Of a stretch of 64,000 nucleotides of DNA, positions 36,200 to 46,699 are shown one piece after another; the stretch's first letter is position 1, and each line of letters begins with the position of its first letter. Source of the DNA: Microvirga mediterraneensis (GTDB taxonomy: Bacteria > Pseudomonadota > Alphaproteobacteria > Rhizobiales > Beijerinckiaceae); assembly GCF_013520865.1 (NCBI RefSeq), contig NZ_JACDXJ010000001.1, positions 682,001 to 746,000 on the forward strand, read 5' to 3'. The notes under the pieces were generated by a model. The model was not told where the DNA came from and did no database searches. It worked only from the letters and a program-made list of their open reading frames with translations. A program made the position numbers and the translations under genes.

Positions 36200-36967
36200 A
36201 TGAATCCGGACCTGCAGGACCTGAAGGAGAAGGCGCTGACGATCCATCGGCGCCTCTGCGAGGTCTATGGCTGTCCGATCCCCTACTTTCATTCCCTCGA
36301 TCCCGTCAGCGAGCTGATCTCCTCGCTTCTGTCCCATCGCACCCGCAACGCGGATTCGGGCCGCGCCTTCAAGGCGCTGAAAGGCCGTTATGCGGATTGG
36401 CGCGCCATGATGAACGCGCCGACGGCCGAAGTGGAGGAGACGATCCAGGGCGTCACGTGGCCCGAGCAGAAGGCGCCGCGCCTGCAAGCGGTGCTGCACG
36501 CCATCGAGGAGCGGCATGGCAGCCTTTCGCTCGATTTCCTCGACACCATGCCGGTCGACGAGGCGAGGGCGTGGCTCGAGAGCATTCCTGGGATCGGACC
36601 GAAGACGAGTGCGGCTGTGCTGTCGTTCTCGAAGCTGCGGAAGGCCGCCCTGCCGGTCGACAGCCATCATCACCGCGTCGCGCAGCGCACGGGCCTGATC
36701 CCGCAATCGACGGCGGTCGGACCATCCCATGCGGTGCTCGCCGCCCTGCTTCCCGACGATTGGGACGCACAACAGGTTTACGACCACCACGAAGTCATGA
36801 TGCTGCACGGGCAACGCTGCTGCTTCTTCAAGAACCCGGCCTGCGAACGCTGCGCGGTCCTTGGTCTGTGTCCGACGGGACAGGGACGGATGGAGGGAAG
36901 ACCAACCGTGATGCGGCAGCCCGAGACGGGGCCGGACCTTCACTCCTCACGTGCCCGCGAGCGATAG
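36200..36967 (+). CDS. Endonuclease III-like DNA glycosylase/AP lyase
   Basis: 255 residues from the ATG at 36200 (longer in-frame starts lie in repeat DNA). HhH-GPD domain: LESIPGIGPKTSAAVLSFSK with the catalytic Lys, then ALPVDSHHHRVAQRTGL with the catalytic Asp; the C-terminal 4Fe-4S loop is exactly C-x6-C-x2-C-x5-C (CFFKNPACERCAVLGLC). Divergent from canonical Nth (it has VDSHHHRVAQR rather than VDTHVxRV), so substrate range may differ. Confidence 0.88.
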   Translation: MNPDLQDLKEKALTIHRRLCEVYGCPIPYFHSLDPVSELISSLLSHRTRNADSGRAFKALKGRYADWRAMMNAPTAEVEETIQGVTWPEQKAPRLQAVLHAIEERHGSLSLDFLDTMPVDEARAWLESIPGIGPKTSAAVLSFSKLRKAALPVDSHHHRVAQRTGLIPQSTAVGPSHAVLAALLPDDWDAQQVYDHHEVMMLHGQRCCFFKNPACERCAVLGLCPTGQGRMEGRPTVMRQPETGPDLHSSRARER

Positions 36968-36985
36968 AGCGGGTTCCTCGAAAGC

Positions 36986-37011
36986 GGAACCATTCAAGGC
37001 TTCCTCGCGTT
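36986..37011 (+). promoter_or_regulatory. EcfG-like promoter of BA14K gene 1
   Basis: GGAAC, 17-bp spacer, CGTT, matching the general-stress sigma factor EcfG/RpoE2 consensus. It ends 27 bp before the ATG at 37039, as expected for a short leader. Confidence 0.6.
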
Positions 37012-37038
37012 TTCTTCCCATCCTGGTAGGAGCCGGCC

Positions 37039-37692
37039 ATGCGAAAACTCATCTTCGCCGCTTTGGCCACAGCCGTGCTCGTTCCGGCATCGTTGTTCGC
37101 CGGTTCAGCCTCCGCGCAAGTGGCGCCGTTTTCAAAGTTCCAGCAGCTCATCGATCACAATCAGATCACGATTGCCTATGCCGCTCGCGGCGGCCGTGGC
37201 GGTGGGGGGCGCGTTCATGGCGCCTCCATGAGAAGGCCGGTCGGCATGCATGCCGGTGGCTACCGGGGCTATCGCGGCAATGTAGCCCGTGCTGGCATGT
37301 ATCGGGGTAACATGGCTCGCGGCGGGGTATATCGGGGCAATGTTGCGCGGGCAGGAGCCTATCGCGGCGTCGCGACCCGCTCCTATGCGGGGCGATACCA
37401 TAACGGTCGCTATTATAACCGGCCCTATGCCGCCTATGGACGTCCCTATTATCGCGGCGCGTATTACGGCGGATACTATCGGCCGTATTATGGTGGCTCT
37501 TACTACCCCTACGGCTACGGTGCTGCAGCGGCAACGGGCGCTCTGATCGGCGGCGCCATCGCATCGCAGCCCACGGTGACGGGAAGCGTCGGGTCGAATG
37601 ACTCCGCTTATTGTGCGCAGCGTTACAGATCGTACAATCCGGCAACCGGCACATTTACCGGTTATGATGGACGGCAGCATTCCTGCCCATAG
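37039..37692 (+). CDS. Exported BA14K-family protein, Gly/Tyr/Arg-rich
   Basis: 217 residues. Signal peptide MRKLIFAALATAVLVPASLFAGSASA (cleavage near 26), then four copies of a ~10-residue repeat (GNVARAGMYR, GNMARGGVYR, GNVARAGAYR) and a Tyr/Gly-rich tract (RPYYRGAYYGGYYRPYY), a Gly/Ala hydrophobic segment (AAAATGALIGGAIAS), and the C-terminal BA14K motif YCAQRYRSYNPATGTFTGYDG ending SCP. BA14K proteins of Brucella are immunoreactive envelope proteins; lectin-like activity has been proposed. Paralogue of 37898-38356. Confidence 0.85.
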   Translation: MRKLIFAALATAVLVPASLFAGSASAQVAPFSKFQQLIDHNQITIAYAARGGRGGGGRVHGASMRRPVGMHAGGYRGYRGNVARAGMYRGNMARGGVYRGNVARAGAYRGVATRSYAGRYHNGRYYNRPYAAYGRPYYRGAYYGGYYRPYYGGSYYPYGYGAAAATGALIGGAIASQPTVTGSVGSNDSAYCAQRYRSYNPATGTFTGYDGRQHSCP

Positions 37693-37716
37693 CGACCTTT
37701 TTTATTCAGCAGAGCG

Positions 37717-37745
37717 AGACGGGCTGAAAAAGCCCGTCTTTTCTT
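37717..37745 (+). terminator. Rho-independent terminator after BA14K gene 1
   Basis: 9-bp stem AGACGGGCT/AGCCCGTCT with a GAAAA loop, followed by TTCTTT. Located 25 bp after the stop. Confidence 0.88.
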
Positions 37746-37843
37746 TCGGCTGCTTTCGCATCTCGCCTTACAGGAAAAGACCCTCTTCTACGATCAGGAA
37801 CCCTCACGTTCCCGCGAGACATGGCCCAAAATTCCTAAACCGA

Positions 37844-37869
37844 GGAACGACCTCCGGGCCGCGGGCGTT
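37844..37869 (+). promoter_or_regulatory. EcfG-like promoter of BA14K gene 2
   Basis: GGAAC, 17-bp spacer, CGTT, ending 28 bp before the ATG at 37898. Same consensus and nearly the same distance to the start codon as for BA14K gene 1. Confidence 0.6.
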
Positions 37870-37897
37870 CGCCTCCAACGATTGGAGGAGTTATCCC

Positions 37898-38356
37898 ATG
37901 CGTAAGTTTGTTATGGCCGCCTTGGCCACGGCGGCCCTTGGTACCTTCGGCCTTGCCGCTCCGGCGTCCGCCGCCGAGGCGCAGACGGCTCCCGTCAAGG
38001 AGCTCGTCGCCGCTATGAAGAAAGGCGAGGTTCAATCCGATTACGTGCAATATCGCCGTCATTACCGCGGCGGCCCGCGCTACGTGGAACGCCGTTACTA
38101 CGCACCGCGTCGGTACTACGGAGATCGCTATTATTATCGCCGTGATCGCGGCAACGCCCTGGCGGCCGGCGCCCTGGGTCTCGCGACCGGCGCCATCATC
38201 GGCGGTGCCATCGCCCAGTCGCAGGCTCAGGCCGCTCCGACCTACGTGGCTCCGGGTGGCAGCGCGGCCGGCTACTGCGCCCAGCGCTTCAAGTCTTACG
38301 ACCCGGCATCGGGCACCTATCTCGGCTACGATGGCCTGCGCCATCCCTGCCCGTAA
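37898..38356 (+). CDS. Exported BA14K-family protein
   Basis: 152 residues from the ATG at 37898 with GGAGGAG upstream. Signal peptide MRKFVMAALATAALGTFGLAAPASA, then Tyr/Arg-rich (RRHYRGGPRYVERRYY), a Gly/Ala hydrophobic segment (LAAGALGLATGAIIGGAIAQ) and the C-terminal BA14K motif YCAQRFKSYDPASGTYLGYDG ending PCP. Shorter paralogue of 37039-37692, lacking its tandem repeats. Confidence 0.85.
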   Translation: MRKFVMAALATAALGTFGLAAPASAAEAQTAPVKELVAAMKKGEVQSDYVQYRRHYRGGPRYVERRYYAPRRYYGDRYYYRRDRGNALAAGALGLATGAIIGGAIAQSQAQAAPTYVAPGGSAAGYCAQRFKSYDPASGTYLGYDGLRHPCP

Positions 38357-38378
38357 CTTGAGCAAAGCATGGATGAAC

Positions 38379-38408
38379 GAAGCGGGCCTGGCGGCCCGCT
38401 TCTTTTTT
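38379..38408. terminator. Bidirectional terminator between BA14K gene 2 and ridA
   Basis: 10-bp stem GAAGCGGGCC/GGCCCGCTTC with a TGGC loop, followed by TTTTTT on the plus strand. On the minus strand it sits just after the RidA stop but with no clear T-run. Confidence 0.85.
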
Positions 38409-38413
38409 GGAGA

Positions 38414-38764
38414 TTACTTCGCCGCGATGACGGCGATCTCGACCTTGAAGGCCGGAGCGGCGAGCTTCGCCTCGACGGTGGCGCGGGCAGGCGCGTTGCC
38501 GGCCGGGACCCAAGCGTCCCACACGGCGTTCATCTCCTGGAACGTACCCATGTCGGTGAGCCAGATATTGGCCATCAGGATCTTCGACTTGTCGGTTCCG
38601 GCTTCGGCCAGGAGACTGTCGATGATCGAGAGGATTTCCTTCGTCTGCTCGGTGACGCTTTGCCCGGCGCTCTGGCTGGCGACCTGGCCGGCGAGATAGA
38701 CCGTGTTGCCGTGAACGACCGCGCCGCTCATGCGCGGGCCTGGCTTGATGCGTTGAATCGTCAT
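38414..38764 (-). CDS. RidA/YjgF-family enamine/imine deaminase
   Basis: 116 residues. RidA signature: MSGAVVHGNTVYLAGQVA, TKEILSIIDSLLAEAGTDKSKILMANIWLTDM and the end GNAPARATVEAKLAAPAFKVEIAVIA, including the Arg that binds the substrate carboxylate. Usually hydrolyses reactive 2-aminoacrylate. Divergent from the DUF4142 gene. Confidence 0.92.
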   Translation of the reverse strand: MTIQRIKPGPRMSGAVVHGNTVYLAGQVASQSAGQSVTEQTKEILSIIDSLLAEAGTDKSKILMANIWLTDMGTFQEMNAVWDAWVPAGNAPARATVEAKLAAPAFKVEIAVIAAK

Positions 38765-38872
38765 GACGTGCCTCTTTCCAGTCGATGAGGCTGCCCTTTT
38801 GGCCGCCCGGGAGCGAAGCGTAAAGGGCCGGCGGCCAAATTATGTGGATCGCTCAGACGCGCCGGCAATCCG

Positions 38873-38897
38873 GGAACCGGGCCGCCTCGCGGTCGTT
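38873..38897 (+). promoter_or_regulatory. EcfG-like promoter of the DUF4142 gene
   Basis: GGAAC, 16-bp spacer, CGTT, ending 54 bp before the ATG at 38952. Matches the EcfG consensus. Confidence 0.6.
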
Positions 38898-38951
38898 CAT
38901 GGCTTACTTGTGATGCGTATCGAGAATCGTTTCGTTCGAACAAGGTGCATC

Positions 38952-39455
38952 ATGTCAAAGAAACTTCTCTTGAGCTTCGGTATCGCGGCCTCCCTGGCGT
39001 GCTCCTCCTACGCTCTCGCCAAGGACCAGCCGAATCAGGCCTTCATCAAGAAGGCGATCGAGGGCAACCTCGGCGAGGTCGCCGTGGGTCAGCTCGCCCA
39101 GCAGAAGGGCGCCAGCGACGCGGTCAAGAATTTCGGTCGCCAGCTCGAGACGGATCATTCCGCCGCGAACCAGAAGGCCATGTCCGTGGCAAACACCCTC
39201 AACGTGACGCCGCCGACCGAGCCGGGCAAGGAGCAGAAGGCGGTCTACCAGAAGCTCTCGAAGCTCTCGGGCGCCGCCTTCGACCGCGAGTTCATCAAGG
39301 AAGCGGTGGCTGACCACAAGAAGGATGTCGCGGAGTACGAGAAGGAATCCAAGCGGCAGAACGATCCTGCAGCCTCCTACGCGGGCGAGACCCTGCCGAC
39401 GCTGCAGAACCATCTGCAAACGGCGCAATCCTTGTCGTCCGCGAAGACGCAATAG
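38952..39455 (+). CDS. Exported DUF4142 protein
   Basis: 167 residues. Signal peptide MSKKLLLSFGIAASLACSSYALA, then a four-helix, ferritin-like DUF4142 domain (FIKKAIEGNLGEVAVGQLAQQKGASDAVKNFGRQLETDHSAAN; DREFIKEAVADHKKDVAEYEKES; LPTLQNHLQTAQSL). His residues in ETDHS and VADHKKD are the conserved ones. Function unproven; often induced by stress, in line with the EcfG-like promoter. Confidence 0.88.
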   Translation: MSKKLLLSFGIAASLACSSYALAKDQPNQAFIKKAIEGNLGEVAVGQLAQQKGASDAVKNFGRQLETDHSAANQKAMSVANTLNVTPPTEPGKEQKAVYQKLSKLSGAAFDREFIKEAVADHKKDVAEYEKESKRQNDPAASYAGETLPTLQNHLQTAQSLSSAKTQ

Positions 39456-39506
39456 GAAGCCGGCACTTCAAGCATCGGACGTGACATCAAACCGGCGTCC
39501 GCTGCT

Positions 39507-40121
39507 TCAGTAGAGCGTGGTCTTCTGCCGTTCGGGCAGGGCTTTATCGTAAGCCTCGCCGTCGAAACGCTCGGGGCTCAGGGCCGCGAGAATCTGGCCC
39601 GCGCTCGGCAACGAGCCGCGCGCCACATGCTTGTCCGGGTTCCACAGCTCCGACCGCAGGATCGCGCGGGCGCATTGGAAGAACACGGCATCGACCGTGA
39701 TCGCGATCACGGATTTCGGCGCCTTGCCGTCGATGGCGAAGCTCTCGAGCAGGGCAGGCTCCACCGAGATCACCGCACGGCCGTTGACGCGCAGGGTCTC
39801 GCCGATGCCGGGAATCAGGAACAGCAGTGCGACGTTCGGATCGCGCACGATATTGCGCAGGGAATCGACCCGGTTGTTGCCGCGCCGGTCGGGCAGGAGC
39901 AGGGTCTTCTCGTCCCGCACCCGTACGAAGCCGGGCCCGTCGCCGCGCGGCGAGCAATCGAGCCCCTCCGGCCCGCTTGTGGCCAGCGCCACGAAGGGCG
40001 CGACCTCGATGAGGGCCCGGTACTCGGGCACGATCCGGTCCGTCTCCTTCAGGAGCGAGCCCTTGCTGACCTCGCCGTAGAGCGATTCGAGTTCGGGCAG
40101 GGTGGTGATGATGTCGGGCAT
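39507..40121 (-). CDS. PPOX-class FMN flavoprotein (MSMEG_1061-like)
   Basis: 204 residues from the ATG at 40121. Split-barrel pyridoxamine 5'-phosphate oxidase fold: APFVALATSGPEGLDCSPRGDGPGFVRV, LLLPDRRGNNRVDSLRNIVRDPNVALLFLIPG, ETLRVNGRAVIS, and IAITVDAVFFQCARAILRSELWNP at the end. Probably an FMN- or F420-type reductase, but cofactor and substrate are not determinable. Divergent from the cyclase gene. Confidence 0.85.
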   Translation of the reverse strand: MPDIITTLPELESLYGEVSKGSLLKETDRIVPEYRALIEVAPFVALATSGPEGLDCSPRGDGPGFVRVRDEKTLLLPDRRGNNRVDSLRNIVRDPNVALLFLIPGIGETLRVNGRAVISVEPALLESFAIDGKAPKSVIAITVDAVFFQCARAILRSELWNPDKHVARGSLPSAGQILAALSPERFDGEAYDKALPERQKTTLY

Positions 40122-40208
40122 GTCTCGCGGGGCGGTCCAGGGATCGTGATTTGACAATCCGTACCTTGGTGCAAGTGCATGGTTGCAGGCAAGCCTGAAA
40201 GCCGATGC

Positions 40209-40244
40209 GGCTTGGCCTTTGTGAAAGGCTTGGCCTTTGTGAAA
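40209..40244. repeat. Tandem 18-bp duplication before the cyclase gene
   Basis: Two exact, adjacent copies of GGCTTGGCCTTTGTGAAA (40209-40226 and 40227-40244), ending 7 bp before the cyclase ATG. Could be twin binding sites or a recent slippage duplication. Confidence 0.9.
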
Positions 40245-40251
40245 GACGCGT

Positions 40252-41934
40252 ATGAAAATCCTTCCAGGCAAATCTGCCCCTGAACCGCTCGGCTCCGAGA
40301 TCGCGATCCGGACGCGGGAGATCCGCCTGTTCACGGGCCTCGTGCTCGGCGCATTCCTGCTCACCCATTTTTCCAATCACGCCCTCGGCCTCGTCTCGGT
40401 CGAAGCGATGGAAGCCGGGCGCGTCTGGTTCAACCGCCTGTGGCGAAGCCCGGCCGGAACCGTGCTCCTCTACGGGTCGGTGCTCACGCATTTCCTTTTG
40501 GCCCTGCTGGCGCTCTACCGGCGCCGGAGCCTGCGCATGCCGTTCCGCGAGGCGGCTCAGCTGATCCTGGGCCTGAGCCTCCCGTTCCTCCTCGTCGCCC
40601 ACGTGGTCGGGACACGGGTCGAATGGGCCCTGACCGGACACGATTCCGGCTATCCGGAAGTGGTTCGCAGCATCTGGATCCTCAATCCCGCCATCGGCGC
40701 GCGACAAGCCCTGGCCCTCGTGATCGCCTGGCTGCACGGATGCCTCGGGGTCTATTTCTGGCTGCGTCCGAAACCCTGGTTTCCACGCTCTGCGCTGATC
40801 CTTTACACGGGCGCGCTCCTCGTTCCGGTCCTGGCGCTGCTCGGCTTCGCGGAGGCGGGGCGGAGCATCGAGGAGGCACCGGATCGGTTCGGCTCCCTGC
40901 CGGTTCCTCCCGCGTCCGATCTCCTGCCGATGATCGGGCCCGGCCTTTACGTGGCTTTCGGGGGAATGATCGCCGCGACGCTGGCCGCCCGCCTCGTCCG
41001 CAGCCTGCGCCTGTGGTCGCGGCGGGTGCGGATCGTCTATCCGGGCGATCAGGTCGTGACCGTGCCTCTCGGCTTCAGCGTACTGGAGGCGAGCCGCATC
41101 GCCGGCATTCCGCATCTGTCGGTCTGCGGCGGGCGCGGGCGCTGCTCCACCTGCCGGGTGCGGGTGCTCGAAGGCGACCCGCACCAGCCGCCGCCCACCG
41201 CGCAGGAACGCGGCACGCTGGCGCGCATCAAGGCGGGACCCAATGTGCGCCTCGCCTGCCAGTTCCGGCCGACCCACGATGTCTCGGTGGTGCCGATCCT
41301 GTCGACGGGACGCAACGGCGTGGCCTCGCTCGTGCGCGGCGGCCGGGCCCAGGGGCAGGAGCAGGAGATCGCCGTTCTGTTCTGCGACCTGCGCGGTTTC
41401 ACGAGCCTCGCGGAGCGGCGCCTGCCCTTCGACACGGTCTTCATCCTCAACCGCTATTTCGAGGCGGTGGGCGAATCCGTCGAGGATGCGGGCGGCTATA
41501 TCGACAAGTTCATCGGCGACGGGGTTCTCGCCCTCTTCGGCCTCAAGTCCACGCCGCAGCAGGCCGCCCGGCAGGCTCTCGACGCGGCGCTCCGGATCAA
41601 GGCGGCGCTCAAGCATCTCAATGAGGAATACGAGAGCGAATTCGAGCAGCCCCTGAAGATCGCCATGGGCCTCCATGCCGGCCCCGCCATCGTCGGACAG
41701 ATGGGCTACGGCCAGGCCACCAGCCTCACCGCCGTGGGCGACACGATCAACGCCGCCAGCCGCCTGGAAGGCCTCGCCAAGGAGCTCGACGTGGAACTCG
41801 TCGTCTCCGAAGACCTCGCCACCCGCGCCGGCCTCGACCTCTCCAGCCGCGACAGGCAGATCGTCCAGATCAGAGGACGCGCGGCGCCCCTGGGGAGCTG
41901 GATCATTCCAGAGGCGGGGAGTTTGGGGCGGTGA
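40252..41934 (+). CDS. Membrane redox-sensor-like adenylate cyclase (CyaC-type)
   Basis: 560 residues. Residues 1-260 hold about six hydrophobic helices with spaced His (HFSNHALG, THFLLALLALY, VAHVVGTRVEW, WLHGCLGVYFW), like the diheme cytochrome-b anchor of succinate dehydrogenase. Next a plant-type 2Fe-2S ferredoxin domain (CGGRGRCSTCRVRV, then LACQ) at ~265-355. Last a class III cyclase domain: metal Asp in LFCDLRGF and in KFIGDGVLALFG, catalytic Asn/Arg in GDTINAASRLE. The base-selecting Asp is replaced by Thr (LTAVGDTIN), as in class IIIb. The architecture matches the redox-regulated, quinone-responsive CyaC of Sinorhizobium meliloti. Confidence 0.88.
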   Translation: MKILPGKSAPEPLGSEIAIRTREIRLFTGLVLGAFLLTHFSNHALGLVSVEAMEAGRVWFNRLWRSPAGTVLLYGSVLTHFLLALLALYRRRSLRMPFREAAQLILGLSLPFLLVAHVVGTRVEWALTGHDSGYPEVVRSIWILNPAIGARQALALVIAWLHGCLGVYFWLRPKPWFPRSALILYTGALLVPVLALLGFAEAGRSIEEAPDRFGSLPVPPASDLLPMIGPGLYVAFGGMIAATLAARLVRSLRLWSRRVRIVYPGDQVVTVPLGFSVLEASRIAGIPHLSVCGGRGRCSTCRVRVLEGDPHQPPPTAQERGTLARIKAGPNVRLACQFRPTHDVSVVPILSTGRNGVASLVRGGRAQGQEQEIAVLFCDLRGFTSLAERRLPFDTVFILNRYFEAVGESVEDAGGYIDKFIGDGVLALFGLKSTPQQAARQALDAALRIKAALKHLNEEYESEFEQPLKIAMGLHAGPAIVGQMGYGQATSLTAVGDTINAASRLEGLAKELDVELVVSEDLATRAGLDLSSRDRQIVQIRGRAAPLGSWIIPEAGSLGR

Positions 41935-42001
41935 GGCAAAGGAGCAGGATCTTTCGGCGGTGAAGGTTTGCTCACCCGGGCGCCCACGCCTCGATCAGGC
42001 A

Positions 42002-42030
42002 TTAAAAAAGCGCGGCTTTCGCCGCGCTTT
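42002..42030 (-). terminator. Rho-independent terminator of pnp
   Basis: On the minus strand a 10-bp stem (AAAGCGCGGC/GCCGCGCTTT, GAAA loop) followed by TTTAAT, 25 bp after the pnp stop. On the plus strand it could also stop the cyclase transcript (followed by CCTTTG). Confidence 0.9.
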
Positions 42031-42055
42031 CCTTTGCCTGAAATGTCGAGCGATC

Positions 42056-44230
<2,175 letters not shown>

Positions 44231-44402
44231 GGCATGTCTTTCATGACAGCGGGGCGGGGGCTCGATGCCATGAGCAAGACGGCAAGAGGCTCGTGCCGGC
44301 GGGGAAGCCCGCCTTACAAGCCCCTTGCGATCCTGCCATGGTCATCGTGTCTGCCGCCTCCTTAAGATACACCGGGCTTGCAGCCTCGCAGTGTTGGAGA
44401 AA

Positions 44403-44427
44403 CCGTCCGGAGCCGGGCTCCGGACGG
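44403..44427 (-). terminator. Terminator-like hairpin after rpsO
   Basis: 10-bp stem CCGTCCGGAG/CTCCGGACGG with 5-nt loop, 16 bp after the rpsO stop on the minus strand; only a short T-run (TTTCTC) follows, so it may be a processing or attenuating hairpin ahead of pnp. Confidence 0.6.
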
Positions 44428-44442
44428 AAGTTTTCGGAAAGC

Positions 44443-44712
44443 TTAGCGGCGGATGCCGAGCTTCTCGATCAGCACCTTGTAGCGGTTCTCGTCCTTCTTC
44501 TTCAGATAGTCGAGAAGCGAGCGGCGCGACGACACGAGCTTCAGAAGGCCACGACGGGAGTGGTTGTCCTTGGCGTGGGTCTTGAAGTGACCGGTCAGAT
44601 TGTTGATCCGCTCGGTCAGAATGGCGACCTGCACCTCGGGGGAGCCGGTGTCGCCAGCCTTCTGGGCGAATTCCTTAACGAGCGCGGTCTTGCGCTCAGC
44701 CGTAATCGACAT
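44443..44712 (-). CDS. rpsO: 30S ribosomal protein S15
   Basis: 89 residues, the normal length. [51 protein letters not shown] is the S15 core binding the 16S three-way junction. Partner of pnp in the conserved rpsO-pnp arrangement. Confidence 0.98.
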   Translation of the reverse strand: MSITAERKTALVKEFAQKAGDTGSPEVQVAILTERINNLTGHFKTHAKDNHSRRGLLKLVSSRRSLLDYLKKKDENRYKVLIEKLGIRR

Positions 44713-45009
44713 CGTCAATCCTTTCAGGTTGGTTTTGTCAGGAGACCCTGGGCCTTCGGGGCTTCGGGTCCGGGGCATCCGGAAGGGCCGGGCCGGGATG
44801 TCGTCCAGCGCGGTCCGAGCTCGGACGCGTCTTTCGGATCGTTTCGTCCGAAAAGATGGCGCACCATACACGAAATGCGCCCGAGTGCCAGAGAAATCGT
44901 TTTTCCCAAGCAGGGCAATAAGATGCGCCGTCCGGGCAGGTTCCTGGCGGAACAAGTTTCGGAGGCCATGGTTGGTGACCACACACCCCCGAGACAGGAA
45001 GTTGACAGC

Positions 45010-45546
45010 ATGGTTGCCACCACAGCCGATCTCGCGTCCTCCGAGACCGTGAAGAACATCTTCGTCACCGGCGTCCAGAACGCCCATGCCCTCGAGAAGG
45101 AGGCGCTCCAGCTCATGCGGCGCCAGGTCGAACGCTTCGAGAACTATCCGGAAATGTCGCAGATCCTGAGGACGCACATCGCCGAGACGGAAGGGCAGAT
45201 CCGCCGCCTGGACGAGATCCTGCACACGTTCGGCGAGGACCGCTCGATCCTGAAGGACATGGCCACCCAGTTCATGGCCAACATGGCGGCGGCCGGCCAT
45301 ATGCCCATGGCCGACGAGGTCATCAAGAACACCTTCGCCAACCACGCCTTCGAGAATTTCGAGATCGCCGCCTATATGTCGCTGATCGCCATGGCCGAGG
45401 CCGCCGGGCACCAGCGGTTCGTTCCGGCGCTTGAGGAGACCCTGCGCGAGGAGCAGAAGACCGCCCAGCTGATCCGCGACCAGATCGTGCCGATCACGCA
45501 GAAATACCTGATGCGCGAGGCGGAGGGCCTGAAGGCGGACCGGTAA
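45010..45546 (+). CDS. Ferritin-like protein (DUF892/YciF-like)
   Basis: 178 residues from the ATG at 45010 (AGGAAG about ten bases upstream; an upstream in-frame ATG at 44968 is possible). All-alpha with conserved acidic residues and His spaced as in ferritin-like domains: [73 protein letters not shown]. YciF homologues are induced by osmotic or oxidative stress. It lies alone on the plus strand between rpsO and truB. Confidence 0.88.
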   Translation: MVATTADLASSETVKNIFVTGVQNAHALEKEALQLMRRQVERFENYPEMSQILRTHIAETEGQIRRLDEILHTFGEDRSILKDMATQFMANMAAAGHMPMADEVIKNTFANHAFENFEIAAYMSLIAMAEAAGHQRFVPALEETLREEQKTAQLIRDQIVPITQKYLMREAEGLKADR

Positions 45547-45560
45547 AAACTGAGGAGACC

Positions 45561-45660
45561 TCATCCCGGACGGCGAAAGCCGATCCGGGATCGTTTTCAG
45601 GACAAGGCACCATTCTCGTCCAGCGATCCCGGATTCCGCTTATGCGGCCCCAGGATGACG
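45561..45660. repeat. REP-like palindromic repeat (CATCCCGGA family)
   Basis: TCATCCCGGACGG...GATCCGGGATCG, then CTCGTCCAGCGATCCCGG and CCCAGGATGACG. Second copy of the element at 20599-20703. Confidence 0.6.
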
Positions 45661-45668
45661 TGTTTTAC

Positions 45669-45778
45669 AGCATCGGAGCCAAAAGTGGACCCACTTTTGG
45701 GATCGGATCCGATGCTTTTTCTTCTTCGCTGAGCATCGCTCTTAGCGGAAAACCGGGTCCACTTTTCCGCACGATGCT
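45669..45778. repeat. Compound hairpin element abutting the truB stop
   Basis: Two hairpins, each bounded by AGCATCG/CGATGCT: 45669-45716 (inner arms CCAAAAGTGG/CCACTTTTGG) and 45732-45778 (inner arms GCGGAAAA/TTTTCCGC). TTTTTCTTC follows the first, so it can terminate the ferritin-like gene; the element ends one base before the truB stop. I recall similar sequences as common in Hyphomicrobiales genomes, not checked. Confidence 0.7.
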
Positions 45779-46699
45779 CTATCCCCCCAGGTTGAACACC
45801 CGGTGGGGCACAAGCTCGCCGCGCTCCACGTCGCCGACCGCGATGAGGATCCCGTTGCAGGTGGCGTAGACCTTGCCGGACAGGGGCGCCTCGCGACCGC
45901 GCAGGATGATAGACTGGCCGCGCATCAGGCGTCCCGCCATGTCCCGGCTCACTGCAATCGAGGGAATCTCGCCGAGCGCGATCTCCACCGGACGCAGGGC
46001 CGCCGGATCGGTCGCGACATCGTCCACAGTGACGGCATCGTGCTCGGTGAACGGGCCGACGCGGGTGCGCCGCAAGGCCGCGACGTGGCCGAGGCAGCCC
46101 AGGGCGCGGCCGAGATCGCGCGCAATGGCGCGCACGTAGGTGCCCTTGCCGCAATCGGCTTCGATCACGGAGCGGTTGCCCTCGTGATGGATCAGGGAGA
46201 GCCGGTCGATCTGCACCGTGCGCGGCTGCAGCTCCACGACTTCGCCGTCGCGGGCGAGGTCATAGGCGCGCTCGCCCTGGATCTTGATGGCGGAGAACCG
46301 GGGCGGCACCTGCTGAACCTGGCCGGTGAAGCGGGGCAGGAAGGCCTCGATCTCGTTCGGATCGGGCAGCCTGTCCGTGGTCTCGACCACGTCGCCCTCG
46401 GTGTCGTCCGTGGTCGTCTCCGAACCCCAGGCGACGGTGAACACGTAGGATTTACGCCCATCCATGACGAAGGGCACCGTCTTTGTGGCTTCGCCGAGGG
46501 CGATCGGCAGGATACCGGAGGCGAGCGGGTCGAGGGTGCCGGCATGGCCGGCCTTCTTGGCGGACAGACCGCGTTTGACCACCGCGACCGCATGGGTCGA
46601 GGTCATGCCGACGCCCTTGTCGAGGATGATCCATCCGTTGACGTCGCGCTTCTTCGGGCGGTCGCCGTGCGGCCGCCGTTGCGGGCGTTCTTCGTTCAT
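45779..46699 (-). CDS. truB: tRNA pseudouridine-55 synthase TruB
   Basis: 306 residues. Catalytic Asp in [23 protein letters not shown] near 56-60, with [17 protein letters not shown] at the N-terminus and [13 protein letters not shown]. The C-terminal PUA-like part is short. Overlaps the rbfA stop by 4 bp, so coupled in the infB-rbfA-truB unit. Confidence 0.96.
   Translation of the reverse strand: MNEERPQRRPHGDRPKKRDVNGWIILDKGVGMTSTHAVAVVKRGLSAKKAGHAGTLDPLASGILPIALGEATKTVPFVMDGRKSYVFTVAWGSETTTDDTEGDVVETTDRLPDPNEIEAFLPRFTGQVQQVPPRFSAIKIQGERAYDLARDGEVVELQPRTVQIDRLSLIHHEGNRSVIEADCGKGTYVRAIARDLGRALGCLGHVAALRRTRVGPFTEHDAVTVDDVATDPAALRPVEIALGEIPSIAVSRDMAGRLMRGQSIILRGREAPLSGKVYATCNGILIAVGDVERGELVPHRVFNLGG

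Noticed and set aside
39544..41676. 710-codon minus-strand open frame across the cyclase and PPOX genes
   Set aside because: Shadow of the well-supported cyclase (plus) and PPOX (minus, another frame); no recognisable domain.
44949..44972. EcfG promoter for the ferritin-like gene
   Set aside because: GGAAC is followed at the right distance by GGTT, not CGTT, and the position overlaps a possible upstream start.
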